Of a stretch of DNA of 64,000 nt, positions 25,999-35,275 are shown piece by piece. How positions within the stretch are numbered: the stretch's first letter is position 1; each line of letters starts with the position of its first letter. The DNA is from JBBRBB01 sp963830175. Lineage in GTDB: Bacteria > Bacteroidota > Bacteroidia > Chitinophagales > Chitinophagaceae. The notes under the pieces were generated by a model. The model had not been told where the DNA came from. It ran no database searches and saw only the letters and a list, made by a program, of their open reading frames with translations. The position numbers and the translations under genes are program-made. The DNA lies in assembly GCA_963830175.1 (NCBI GenBank), contig CAWHKV010000002.1:372001-436000 (forward strand). Reading direction: 5' to 3'.

Positions 25999-27411
25999 AT
26001 GCTCCGAGTTAAAAAATTAAAATATTTTATTCTTTTATTTTCACTGGGTTTTTCCATTCATATAATGGCTCAAAACAAACAGTTGAATAATGGTTTACCA
26101 TTAGGTGTGTTTGATTCCGGCACAGGCGGGCTAACCGTTTTAGAAGCGATACTACAATTGGATGCTTACAATAATCAAACAGGTGATACGATTCCCGATG
26201 GAATTCCCGATTTTGAAAACGAATCCTATCAATATCTTGCCGACCAGGCTAATATGCCTTACGGCAATTATGCTGCCGCTGGTAAAACCGATCTGCTTAA
26301 AGAGCATATGATAAAAAACTTTCAGTTTTTTGCAGGAACAACATTTGATCAAAATAATGATTCGAATTGGATACCTGCAAATAAAACTGCAGTAAAAATG
26401 ATCGTGCTTGCATGTAATACAGCCACAGCTTATACCTTAACCGATCTTCGTTCAATACCAATGCCTGGTACAGAAAAAATTCCGGTGATCGGTGTAATAG
26501 AAGCCGGCGCAAAAGCTGCCTTAAAATACATGGAACATAATGATGGTACGGTTGGTGTGTTTGCAACTGCAGGTACAGTGGCATCGAATGGTTATCCACT
26601 TACCTTAAAACAATATGCCGGTGAGTTTAATGTAAAAAACATGTCAATCATTTCACAGGGTGGTATAGGCATTGCGGAAAGTATAGACAGGGATGCTGAC
26701 TATATTAATGATACAGCCACGACTATAAGCAATTCGTACAAAGGTCCATCAGTTAAAAATACCTCTTTGTCAATCGATACCAACCTGTTGGTCGCTTACA
26801 ATTTTAATCGTGGTGGAAATGCTTTGTTGTGCGAAATTGATGAAAAGGGCGGATGCCTGGACTTGCAGCTCAACGATCCATCGAATTATGTGCGGTATCA
26901 TTTAGTTACGCTGCTTGAAAAAATGAAGGCTGAACATCTTTCAAAACCCCTGAACACACTTATTTTGGGGTGCACACATTACCCGTATTTAAAAGACACC
27001 ATACAATCGGTGCTGCATGAATTATACAATTATAAGGTTGGTGAAAATTATATCTACAGAAATGTAATTGCATCTCATGTGCAACTGATAGACCCTGCAG
27101 TTGAAACAGCGAAAGAAGCATGGCATACTTTGTATTCCGAAAAACTTTTATCGCCATCTAAAAACAACCTGGGTAATTTATTTTTTATAACTGTTCCCAA
27201 TACGCAATTACCCGGGGTTAAGCTTCAGCCAAACGGAGCTTTTACCTATGAATATAAATATGGGAGAAATGCTGGCGATCATAAAAAATATGTGCAAACA
27301 GAACTGTTTAGTACGAAGAATATTTCTTCTGACACGTACTCTCGTTTAAAGAGTGTTTTGCCTGCTGTATATTCCGCCATCTTAAGCGCAACACCCGCTT
27401 TGCATAAATGA
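25999..27411 (+). CDS. Secreted glutamate/aspartate racemase (MurI) homologue
   Basis: Member of the cofactor-independent Asp/Glu racemase family. A signal peptide occupies residues 1-25 (ending HIMAQN). The MurI motifs follow in order: VFDSGTGGLTVL (about 37-48, catalytic Asp), MPYGNY (about 89), VLACNTATA (about 136, first catalytic Cys) and ILGCTHYPYL (about 322, second catalytic Cys). At 470 residues it is nearly twice the usual ~265, with inserts near residues 50-85, 105-130 and 225-300. Cytoplasmic MurI has no signal peptide, so this protein should act in the periplasm or outside. Lies mid-operon; its stop overlaps the next glycosyltransferase as ATGA. Confidence 0.85.
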   Translation: MLRVKKLKYFILLFSLGFSIHIMAQNKQLNNGLPLGVFDSGTGGLTVLEAILQLDAYNNQTGDTIPDGIPDFENESYQYLADQANMPYGNYAAAGKTDLLKEHMIKNFQFFAGTTFDQNNDSNWIPANKTAVKMIVLACNTATAYTLTDLRSIPMPGTEKIPVIGVIEAGAKAALKYMEHNDGTVGVFATAGTVASNGYPLTLKQYAGEFNVKNMSIISQGGIGIAESIDRDADYINDTATTISNSYKGPSVKNTSLSIDTNLLVAYNFNRGGNALLCEIDEKGGCLDLQLNDPSNYVRYHLVTLLEKMKAEHLSKPLNTLILGCTHYPYLKDTIQSVLHELYNYKVGENYIYRNVIASHVQLIDPAVETAKEAWHTLYSEKLLSPSKNNLGNLFFITVPNTQLPGVKLQPNGAFTYEYKYGRNAGDHKKYVQTELFSTKNISSDTYSRLKSVLPAVYSAILSATPALHK

Positions 27412-28580
27412 ATCCAGCATCAAAATTTTCTAAACTGGCAATTATTTCCGATTGCATTCATGTGATGAATGACATTGGTGACTATGGTACTACAAATCAT
27501 GTTTTTAGAAAACAGATGGAAGCCCTTGCAGCACAATATGAACACACATTGATTGTGTGCCCATTAATAAAAGCAAGGGATGAAATACGATTTAGCAGTT
27601 ATAAATCTTCAAGAATTAAATTTCATTTTGTTAAGAATGTTGGCGGTAAAACCCTGGCAAAAAAAATTGAGATTCTTTCCAATTTAAAAGGTTGGTTCAA
27701 AGCATATAAACAAGCGTTTCAGTTTTCAGAAATTGTTTACCTGCGTTTCCCAAATAATATAAATATCCCCGCATTGTTTTATTTTCTTCTGAAGAAAAAA
27801 CCCATGGTAGCTACCTACACGGGTAACTGGAATGGATATAAGGGAGAACCTTTTACTTATCGCATGCAACGATTTTTATTAAAGACCATTTTTCGTGGAC
27901 CGGTGTTCGTATATTCTTCCGGTAAGCTGGTTCAATCAAATATATATAAAGGCATAAGTCCTTCTTATTCTGAGAAAGAATGGTGGGCAGAAGAACAAGT
28001 AATTCAGCATAAACTAGTGAGGGCCGAAAGGGATAAAAAGTCTTTTACTTTTATATGTGTAGGTGCCTTAACCCCTGATAAGGACCCCATGCATATAGTG
28101 CAAACCTTTAGCCGGTTAAAGAAAAATAACCACAGGTTTTCCCTGTATTTTATTGGGGATGGTATTTTAAAAGATCCACTATTAAATTTTATTGATGCAA
28201 GCGGTTTAAATGGTTCTGTATTTTTAACTGGTTATTTAACTGAAGAAGAATTAAAAGAATATTACCGAAAAGCAGATTTTATAGTGCATGCATCAAAAAC
28301 GGAAGGCTTTGTAAAGTCACCGAGGGAAAGCATGATGTTTGGGGTAGTACCTATAGTAAATACTTTCAACCTGTCTGAAGAAATAACCGGTCATGGTTCC
28401 CGGGGTTTTGTTTTTAATGTTAAAGAACGCGATGGGTTGTACAACCTTATTCAGGGTTTTTATTTAAAACCATTTGGCCTGCCTCACTTAATTAAGCAGG
28501 CAAGAGAATATTCCAAAAAAATAACACTTGAGGCATTTTCCGAAGAGTATCGCAAAAAGGTTTCCGAATTTTACTTATAA
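27408..28580 (+). CDS. Glycosyltransferase family 4
   Basis: 390 residues, GT-B fold. Donor-domain motifs FICVGALTPDKDPMHIVQTF (about 215-235) and EX7E as EGFVKSPRE (about 298-306) are present; the N-terminal domain is less typical of GT4 and includes KKPMVATYTGNWNGYKGE. Translationally coupled to the racemase homologue (ATGA). Sugar specificity unknown. Confidence 0.84.
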   Translation: MNPASKFSKLAIISDCIHVMNDIGDYGTTNHVFRKQMEALAAQYEHTLIVCPLIKARDEIRFSSYKSSRIKFHFVKNVGGKTLAKKIEILSNLKGWFKAYKQAFQFSEIVYLRFPNNINIPALFYFLLKKKPMVATYTGNWNGYKGEPFTYRMQRFLLKTIFRGPVFVYSSGKLVQSNIYKGISPSYSEKEWWAEEQVIQHKLVRAERDKKSFTFICVGALTPDKDPMHIVQTFSRLKKNNHRFSLYFIGDGILKDPLLNFIDASGLNGSVFLTGYLTEEELKEYYRKADFIVHASKTEGFVKSPRESMMFGVVPIVNTFNLSEEITGHGSRGFVFNVKERDGLYNLIQGFYLKPFGLPHLIKQAREYSKKITLEAFSEEYRKKVSEFYL

Positions 28581-29910
28581 CGACTTAAATGCTAACCAGG
28601 AAATAAACAACCTGTTTGTATTTGCGGGTTTGTTTATAGCAGGTTGTTTAACAGGTATTGAATTTATTCCCTATGAATTCTTTGGGATTGTTGACATTGT
28701 ACTTGCGGTTGTTTGTATTTTTTCTGCTTATCTCAATAATATAAAAGCAGTTCTTTTTGTAGTGCCTTATATGTGCTACCTGGAGGTTTTTATAAGAAAT
28801 GAAGTATTGTTTATTCCTTACCTGTTTGTTCCCTACACCCTTATCATAACACTGGTTTTGTTATTAATGCGCAGGAACGAACTTATGAAATTTCATTCAA
28901 AAGCGGTGTGGCTTATTGTGCTGTATGGCATTATAGAATTAGTAGATGTTTTTCGTGCAACTGATATTGATGTAACAAGAGCAATAGCCTCTAACACGGT
29001 TCTGCTGGTACTTGTTTCTCTATGGTCTTCAAGTCATTTCTTTACACCCAAATGCATTAATTTCTTTTTAGAGAATGTTAAGCGCGCATGTATTTTTATT
29101 ATAGGCTATTGCCTTACAGGTGGTTTGTTCAATGGTAATTTTAAGTTTGATGCCATTTCAAATTCTGCCGTAATAAATGGGTTAGCGCCTAACCAGATCA
29201 GTGCATATTTTGGTTTTGTAGCAATGCTCTCCCTGTTTACTATTTTAAATGATAAAGGAATTAAATTTTGGGTAAACATCTTCTTGTTTACATGGTGCGT
29301 AATACTGATGGCGTTGAGTTTTTCTCGTGGTGGAATATATTTCATCGCCATTATCTGCTCACTGTATTTTATGTTTCACTGGCGAACAAAAAAGATTATT
29401 TATGTAATGGCATTTATTATTCCTATGGCGGCCGGCATGATTTATTTTACGGTGAATTATACACACGGCGCTATTGAAGAAAGATATTCAATGGAAGGCG
29501 CAAGTGGCAGGGAACAATTACTTGTTTCGGGGTTAAAGCTCTTTTATGCAAATCCTGTAGTGGGTGTGGGTACTGGCAATTTTAATGATGTTGTTGCTGA
29601 GTCAGATCTGTATGAAACGGAATCAGGTGCACATGATGAATTTATTCGCTCCCTGGCAGAGCATGGGCTAGCAGGCATTTTTACTTACTGGGCATTTTTC
29701 TTAGCAGTGTTTGTAGGCATTATTACAAGAAAAGGTATAAAGAAGGAATATGCCATTTACTTTTTTGCGTTATTCTGTTTAATAACTATACACAATGCCA
29801 TGAAGATTTCTCTTCAGCCTTTTATTCTTGCAATTGCTATTGGTACGCCCAATTATATCAGGAATAAAGAAAAGGAAAACCCTGTTGAAAAATTTGTTCA
29901 TGCTGCATAA
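28528..29910 (+). CDS. O-antigen polymerase/ligase family membrane protein (Wzy/WaaL-like)
   Basis: Integral membrane protein with about 10-11 hydrophobic segments. The Wzy_C-type periplasmic loop is visible: GASGREQLLVSGLKLFYANPVVGVGTGNF region (in parts) and a conserved His in GAHDEFIRSLAEHGLAG (about residues 368-384). Polymerises repeat units or ligates the glycan to an acceptor. The start is unclear: the only initiator codon is TTG at 28528, which overlaps the upstream gene by 53 bases, and no ATG or GTG precedes the first transmembrane helix; translation may begin near the upstream stop at a non-standard codon. Confidence 0.82.
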   Translation: MRHFPKSIAKRFPNFTYNDLNANQEINNLFVFAGLFIAGCLTGIEFIPYEFFGIVDIVLAVVCIFSAYLNNIKAVLFVVPYMCYLEVFIRNEVLFIPYLFVPYTLIITLVLLLMRRNELMKFHSKAVWLIVLYGIIELVDVFRATDIDVTRAIASNTVLLVLVSLWSSSHFFTPKCINFFLENVKRACIFIIGYCLTGGLFNGNFKFDAISNSAVINGLAPNQISAYFGFVAMLSLFTILNDKGIKFWVNIFLFTWCVILMALSFSRGGIYFIAIICSLYFMFHWRTKKIIYVMAFIIPMAAGMIYFTVNYTHGAIEERYSMEGASGREQLLVSGLKLFYANPVVGVGTGNFNDVVAESDLYETESGAHDEFIRSLAEHGLAGIFTYWAFFLAVFVGIITRKGIKKEYAIYFFALFCLITIHNAMKISLQPFILAIAIGTPNYIRNKEKENPVEKFVHAA

Positions 29911-30565
29911 TGTTCGGTTAACTGATTTAGCGCATGTGCCCCTCGTTGCAAACTGTCATAAGGCATGTTTCCCAAATTCTTTTTCTGTAAGACTTGGTAT
30001 GGCGTATTTGTTAAAAACTTTTGAATGGTATTTAACTGACAAAAACAGGTCCTTATATCACATCGAAAATACCGATGGAATAGTGGTTGGATATATCGGC
30101 TTGTTTAAACCGGTGCCGGGTATGGTAGGTTCCTCATCGTCCATATTGCAATATGCAATGCCGCATGCCTTTAAAGGAATTTTTAAAAATCCGCTGTTAC
30201 TTTTAAACAGAGAGGTGATACCGTTCTATCCTTTAATAGTAAAAAATATTTTGAAGAAACTTTTTTACAAACAGTCTGGCAAGCAGGTAAATAACTCTAA
30301 CGATTTAAAGCAGGCATTGGGGCTTGTGGTGATTGGTGTTCATCCTGATTTTCGCGGCTGCGGTGCTTTTGAGCAGCTTATGAATTGTTTTGAACAACAC
30401 GCCACGCAACTGCACCTGTCCCTATTATATTTATCTGTAAAGAAAAATAATCAACGAGCTATCGGTGCTTATAAAAAAATGGGTTGGCATATAACAGGAG
30501 AATCAGGCGATTCATTTAATATGCAAAAGGTGATGAACTATATGCAGCCGGCCATCTTAAAATGA
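29900..30565 (+). CDS. GNAT family N-acetyltransferase
   Basis: Acetyl-CoA dependent transferase, 221 residues from the ATG at 29900 (frame is open further upstream to 29828, but that region overlaps the Wzy gene and does not look like the family). Motif A VVIGVHPDFRGCGAFEQLM (about residues 140-158) and the C-terminal NQRAIGAYKKMGW are standard GNAT. The ATGA overlap with the aminotransferase suggests the two act in succession; N-acylation of a 4-amino sugar nucleotide is the obvious role, by analogy with PseH or PglD (PglD itself has a different fold). Confidence 0.8.
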   Translation: MLHNVRLTDLAHVPLVANCHKACFPNSFSVRLGMAYLLKTFEWYLTDKNRSLYHIENTDGIVVGYIGLFKPVPGMVGSSSSILQYAMPHAFKGIFKNPLLLLNREVIPFYPLIVKNILKKLFYKQSGKQVNNSNDLKQALGLVVIGVHPDFRGCGAFEQLMNCFEQHATQLHLSLLYLSVKKNNQRAIGAYKKMGWHITGESGDSFNMQKVMNYMQPAILK

Positions 30566-31797
30566 AAAACACAAAAACAATTTCCTTCTCCCCACCATTT
30601 ATTAATGATGAGATTATAGAGGAGGTAACAGCCACACTGCGTAGCGGATGGATAACTACCGGACCAAAAGTTGCTGCCCTTGAAAAAGAAATGGCCGCCT
30701 ATTGCAATGTGCCACACGCCCTGGCTGTAAATTCTGCAACCTCAGGTTTAATGCTTGCACTGCATTGGTATGGCGTCGGACATGGAGATGAAGTTATTAT
30801 TCCCGCATATACCTATTGCGCTACTGCGCTTGCAGTTATACATGTAGGCGCTACACCGGTTATGGTTGATGTAGATGCGGATTTTAACATTAGCATTTTA
30901 AGCATTAAAAACGCCATTACCGAAAAAACAAAGGCCATTATTCCGGTTGATTTTGGCGGGTGGCCTTGTGATTATGATGCAATTTATAATGTAGTAAATA
31001 CCGCCAGCATTAAAGAAAAATTTATTGCAAAAGGAGAAACACAAACAATATTAAACAGAATAATTGTACTTGCAGATGCTGCGCATTCACTTGGCGCAAC
31101 CTATAATAACAGGATGATAGGTGCGGTCGCAGACATTACGGTATTCTCTTTCCATGCCGTCAAAAATTCTACAACTGCCGAAGGCGGTGTGGTGTGTTTA
31201 AATTTACCCCAACCTTTTAATAACAGCGATCTTTATAAAACCTTAAGGCTTTGGTCGCTAAACGGCCAAACAAAAGATGCCTTTAATAAAACGGCTTTAG
31301 GAGGTTGGAGATACGATGTAGTTTACCCGGGTTTTAAATTCAATATGCCTGATGTGCTTGCTGCCATTGGGCTGGCGCAATTAAGAAGGTATGATAGTTT
31401 AATATTAAAAGAAAGGCATCGTGTTTATGATTTGTATAATCATCTTTTTCAAAAAGAATCCTGGGCTGTAATTCCTCCGTTTAACCAAAAAAATAAAACA
31501 CCTGCCTGGCATGTGTATCCGTTAAGAATTAACGGCGCAACCGAAGAACAAAGAGATGCAATAATATCTTTTATTGAAAGTAAATTCATAGCAGTGAACG
31601 TGCATTTTATTCCATTACCTATGCTTACGGTATTTAAGAATAAAGGATATGAAATAAAAGATTTCCCGGTAAGTTATGACCTGTATAAAAATGAAATTTC
31701 TTTACCTGTTTACCCGCAACTGTCTAATGAAGATTGCAATCTTGTTTATAACGTGGTAAAAGAAGCCTGCAATAAAGTGATGCGGCATGAAGGATAA
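30562..31797 (+). CDS. DegT/DnrJ/EryC1/StrS family sugar-nucleotide aminotransferase
   Basis: PLP-dependent aminotransferase of nucleotide-sugar biosynthesis, 411 residues. It has SGWITTGPKV near the start, the substrate loop VNSATSGLMLAL (about 56), ADAAHSLGA (about 171) and the PLP lysine in FSFHAVKNSTTAEGG (about 200). Genes of this family next to a 4,6-dehydratase make 4-amino-4,6-dideoxy sugars (PglE, PseC-like). Overlaps the acetyltransferase by 4 bases and the sugar transferase by 11 bases. Confidence 0.92.
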   Translation: MKNTKTISFSPPFINDEIIEEVTATLRSGWITTGPKVAALEKEMAAYCNVPHALAVNSATSGLMLALHWYGVGHGDEVIIPAYTYCATALAVIHVGATPVMVDVDADFNISILSIKNAITEKTKAIIPVDFGGWPCDYDAIYNVVNTASIKEKFIAKGETQTILNRIIVLADAAHSLGATYNNRMIGAVADITVFSFHAVKNSTTAEGGVVCLNLPQPFNNSDLYKTLRLWSLNGQTKDAFNKTALGGWRYDVVYPGFKFNMPDVLAAIGLAQLRRYDSLILKERHRVYDLYNHLFQKESWAVIPPFNQKNKTPAWHVYPLRINGATEEQRDAIISFIESKFIAVNVHFIPLPMLTVFKNKGYEIKDFPVSYDLYKNEISLPVYPQLSNEDCNLVYNVVKEACNKVMRHEG

Positions 31798-32404
31798 TAC
31801 ACGTGTAGCTGATATCATTATCTCCCTTGCAGGATTAATTATTTGCCTGCCTTTATTTATTATAATAGCCATTTGTATAAAATGCAATTCAAAAGGAAAT
31901 ATTTTTTTTACACAGGAAAGAATTGGATGCTCTAACAAGCCATTTCTTTTATTCAAGTTTAGAACGATGGTCAATTATAAGTTGAATAAAAGTCTGTTGA
32001 CTATCGGCAATAAAGATGCAAGAATTACCGCCGTGGGTTATTATTTAAGAAGATATAAACTTGATGAGTTACCACAACTCTGGAACGTTTTAAAAGGAGA
32101 CATGAGCATGGTTGGTCCCCGCCCAGAAGTACAAAAATATGTTGACCATTACAGTAAAGAACAACGAAAGATACTTTTAGTTAAGCCAGGCATTACCGAT
32201 TACGCCTCTATTCATTTTGCTAATGAAAGCGAATTATTGGCTTCTTCGGATGATCCTGAAAAATTTTATATAGAAAAAATATTACCCCTAAAGTTGAACC
32301 TAAATCTTCGCTATATTCACAAAAGAAATCTGGGACAATACTTCAAGATTATTCTTCTTACACTTTTTCAATATCCCCGCAAAATGCCAAATTTGGAACT
32401 TTAA
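31787..32404 (+). CDS. Undecaprenyl-phosphate sugar-1-phosphate transferase, short PglC-like form
   Basis: Initiates repeat-unit assembly by loading a sugar-1-phosphate on the lipid carrier at the inner membrane. 205 residues, so only the catalytic domain of the polyprenyl phosphoglycosyl transferase family, with a single N-terminal re-entrant helix (about 8-30). Motifs IFFTQERIG, FKFRTM, KLDELPQLWNVLKGDMSMVGPRPEV are intact, the last carrying the catalytic Asp-Glu pair. PglC uses UDP-diNAcBac, consistent with the flanking dehydratase and aminotransferase. Confidence 0.93.
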   Translation: MKDNTRVADIIISLAGLIICLPLFIIIAICIKCNSKGNIFFTQERIGCSNKPFLLFKFRTMVNYKLNKSLLTIGNKDARITAVGYYLRRYKLDELPQLWNVLKGDMSMVGPRPEVQKYVDHYSKEQRKILLVKPGITDYASIHFANESELLASSDDPEKFYIEKILPLKLNLNLRYIHKRNLGQYFKIILLTLFQYPRKMPNLEL

Positions 32405-32456
32405 ACCTAATATAATAGTTTTATTGAAACGTATTCCTGAAAGCATTTAACTACAA

Positions 32457-34436
32457 TTGATCTTGAACGAGTTACGAAAGATTCTTCTTAAAAACCGAAT
32501 TACTCCAAAGTGGATTATTTTTCTGATTGACATGCTAATAAGCGTTGCATCATTTTCGTATGCTTATTTGCTGCTTTCAAATTTTAATATTCTTACACTT
32601 CACCTTCAGGGGTTAACCTCAGGTATAGCCACTGTTATTGTACTAAGCGCCATTTTCTTTTTTATATTTAAAACATTTGAAGGGATCATTAGGCTCTCAG
32701 ATTTTCATGAAGCCCTAAGAGCTGTTAGTCCCGTTTTATTTACGGTTTTTTCTATAACAGTATTAAATATATTGTTAGAAAATTTCACTCCTTATGTACC
32801 TATTCCAACAACATTAGCAGTATTATATTTCTTTTCTTGTTCGTTTGCTGTAGTAGGTTACCGCATACTCATAAGAAAGCTGTATGCGGCAGGTGTTTCT
32901 GCCCAGTCTAAAACCAACGTGCTTATTTTTGGTGCTGAGAATAATGGCTCTTTATTACAAAAAAAGATCAATTCCAATGCTGCTTATTCAGTGGTGGGAT
33001 TTATTGATGATAACAATCGTGTAATTAATAAAACAATTGATGGCATTCGTATTCATTCTTACAAAAGTCTTTCTTCCCTTTTGCAAAAAATGGATATAAA
33101 GTATGTGTTTTTTGCCCGCGAGAACGTAGATGCTATAGTAAAGAATAAGGTTGTGGATGATTGCTTTGCGCAAGGTGCTAATGTGATGAATGTTCCCCCT
33201 GTTGAAAGCTGGGCACATTCAGAACTTCAGATTAACCAGCTGCGCAATGTAAAAATTGAAGAACTTCTCGGTCGCCCCGCTATTCAATGGGTAAATCATT
33301 CTATTGCAGGATACCTGAAAACAAAAAGAATTTTGATCACCGGTGCTGCTGGTTCAATCGGTAGTGAACTAGCCCGCCAAATTGCATCTTTCAGGCCAGA
33401 ATGCCTCATCATTTCAGACCAGTCAGAAACTGGTTTGTGCCAGTTGGAGTATGATCTTTCAAACAATATTGAAAGCGAAGGATTTTTAAAAATGTTTATT
33501 GCCGATGTTAAAGATTACCAGGCAATGGACCAGCTTTTCAGAACCTATCGTCCGGAGATTGTATTTCATGCGGCCGCATATAAACATGTGCCTGTTATGG
33601 AAAATCATCCATCTGCGGCTATAAATAATAATGTTTTGGGTACAAAGGTTGTAGCAGACCTTTCTGAATTATACGGCGTTGAAAGATTTTTGCTTATCTC
33701 AACAGATAAAGCCATCAACCCTACAAACATTATGGGCGCTTCGAAAAGAATTGCCGAAATGTATTGCCAAAGCCTGCACAGCAAAGATCTTGTATACCAG
33801 CAGGGCAACCTGGTGTATTACCAAAATGCCGGCTCTGGCAGAAGAACAAAATTTATTACTACCCGCTTTGGAAATGTGTTGGCATCTAATGGCTCAGTTA
33901 TTCCACGGTTCCAGGAACAGATTATTAAAGGTGGCCCTGTAACTGTTACACATCCTGATGTTATAAGGTATTTCATGACTATTCCCGAAGCCTGTTCGCT
34001 TGTTTTGGAAGCAATAACGATGGGTAATGGAGGAGAGACTTTTATGTTCGATATGGGGCAACCCGTAAAAATAGCCGACCTTGCAGCCAAGATGATTAAG
34101 CTGGGAGGGTTTAGACCGGGCATTGACATACAAATTACCTACACAGGTTTACGACCTGGTGAAAAATTGTATGAAGAATTATTGAATAAGGAAGATGAAG
34201 TATTACCAACGCACCACGAAAAAATTCTCATAGCAAAAAATCCGCTTGGGGTAACAGGCAAAATGGCTTTTGACATATCTGAATTATTACAATTTTCCAG
34301 CGAGTTTAAAGATGAGCTCGTTGTTAGAAAAATGAAGAATATGCTTCCCGGCTATAAGAGCAACAATTCTGTTTACTCCCTTTACGATGAAGAAATTACA
34401 GTAGATGCATCTCTGAAGGTTGCATCACTTTTATAA
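32457..34436 (+). CDS. Membrane-bound UDP-sugar 4,6-dehydratase (CapD/WbpM/PglF family)
   Basis: Converts UDP-GlcNAc to a 4-keto-6-deoxy sugar. 659 residues: four N-terminal transmembrane helices (about 15-140), a first Rossmann-like domain (about 148-270), and a second SDR domain with ILITGAAGSIGSELARQI (about 290). The catalytic region STDKAINPTNIMGASKR (about 413-429) has Met in place of the usual Tyr of YXXXK, as in WbpM/PglF retaining dehydratases. Starts at a TTG (32457 or 32463), 52 bases after the sugar transferase. Substrate is inferred from family knowledge. Confidence 0.93.
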   Translation: MILNELRKILLKNRITPKWIIFLIDMLISVASFSYAYLLLSNFNILTLHLQGLTSGIATVIVLSAIFFFIFKTFEGIIRLSDFHEALRAVSPVLFTVFSITVLNILLENFTPYVPIPTTLAVLYFFSCSFAVVGYRILIRKLYAAGVSAQSKTNVLIFGAENNGSLLQKKINSNAAYSVVGFIDDNNRVINKTIDGIRIHSYKSLSSLLQKMDIKYVFFARENVDAIVKNKVVDDCFAQGANVMNVPPVESWAHSELQINQLRNVKIEELLGRPAIQWVNHSIAGYLKTKRILITGAAGSIGSELARQIASFRPECLIISDQSETGLCQLEYDLSNNIESEGFLKMFIADVKDYQAMDQLFRTYRPEIVFHAAAYKHVPVMENHPSAAINNNVLGTKVVADLSELYGVERFLLISTDKAINPTNIMGASKRIAEMYCQSLHSKDLVYQQGNLVYYQNAGSGRRTKFITTRFGNVLASNGSVIPRFQEQIIKGGPVTVTHPDVIRYFMTIPEACSLVLEAITMGNGGETFMFDMGQPVKIADLAAKMIKLGGFRPGIDIQITYTGLRPGEKLYEELLNKEDEVLPTHHEKILIAKNPLGVTGKMAFDISELLQFSSEFKDELVVRKMKNMLPGYKSNNSVYSLYDEEITVDASLKVASLL

Positions 34437-34455
34437 TGTTCGCTAATTCACAAGA

Positions 34456-35196
34456 ATGTTTTCAATTTTTAAGCCATCCAAAGTAACACCCGATCTTTCC
34501 TTTATAGGTATAGATATGCATTCGCATTTGTTGCCAGGTTTAGACGATGGCTTGCAGGAGCCTGATCAAACTTTACAATTTATTAGAGATTTGCAAGACC
34601 TGGGTTATAAAAAACTTATTTGTACCCCGCACATTATAGCAGATGTTTACCGCAATGGACCAGAGACCATTTTGCCTAAACTTCAACTTATAAAAGACCT
34701 TGTAGTTGCAAATAATATTGACATGCAAATTGAAGCAGCTGCAGAATATATGGTTGATATAGAAATGGAAAATTATGTGGTTGAAGGACTCCCATTACTT
34801 ACGTTAGGCAATAACTACATATTAATTGAGATGAGTTATGCTGCGCCTTCTAATAATATTGAGCAGGTTATTTTTCAGCTACGGATGAAGGGATTGAAAC
34901 CAGTTGTTGCACATCCTGAAAGATATACTTACCTGCATCATAAGTTTGATCAATATCAGCGTTTCATTGACCTCGGATGCCTGTTGCAGGTTAACCTGTT
35001 ATCACTGCTGGGGTACTATGGAGAACCTGCGAGGCAAATTGCAGAAAAACTTATTAAGTCGGGTATGGTAAATGTGTTGGGCACAGACATGCATCATGAT
35101 AATCATATGCATGCACTTAGAGATCTTGCTTCAAAAAAAAGCTTTTATAAATTGCTTGAGAATATTGAAATAAAGAATAAAGATCTGTTTCAATAA
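34456..35196 (+). CDS. Tyrosine-protein phosphatase, CpsB/CapC (PHP) family
   Basis: Manganese-dependent phosphatase that dephosphorylates the Wzc-type kinase tail and so controls polysaccharide export. 246 residues. Metal-binding motifs are DMHSHLLPGLDDG (about 20-32), CTPHI (about 56), AHPERY (about 153) and GTDMHHDNH (about 214). Last gene of the operon, 19 bases after the dehydratase. The 79-base gap that follows shows no clear terminator. Confidence 0.93.
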   Translation: MFSIFKPSKVTPDLSFIGIDMHSHLLPGLDDGLQEPDQTLQFIRDLQDLGYKKLICTPHIIADVYRNGPETILPKLQLIKDLVVANNIDMQIEAAAEYMVDIEMENYVVEGLPLLTLGNNYILIEMSYAAPSNNIEQVIFQLRMKGLKPVVAHPERYTYLHHKFDQYQRFIDLGCLLQVNLLSLLGYYGEPARQIAEKLIKSGMVNVLGTDMHHDNHMHALRDLASKKSFYKLLENIEIKNKDLFQ

Positions 35197-35275
35197 ATTT
35201 TTGTAACCTGCTTAAGCGCCTTATTCATCTTCTGTTGCGTCGCACACTTGTACTTTATCTTCTATGGCAACAATC

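Noticed and set aside
25999..27411. Housekeeping glutamate racemase (murI)
   Set aside because: Signal peptide, near-double length and location in a sugar operon argue against the cytoplasmic cell-wall enzyme.
28528..28580. N-terminal 17 residues of the Wzy-type protein from TTG 28528
   Set aside because: This stretch lies in another frame of the upstream glycosyltransferase gene and does not look like a membrane-protein start; the true start is left undefined.
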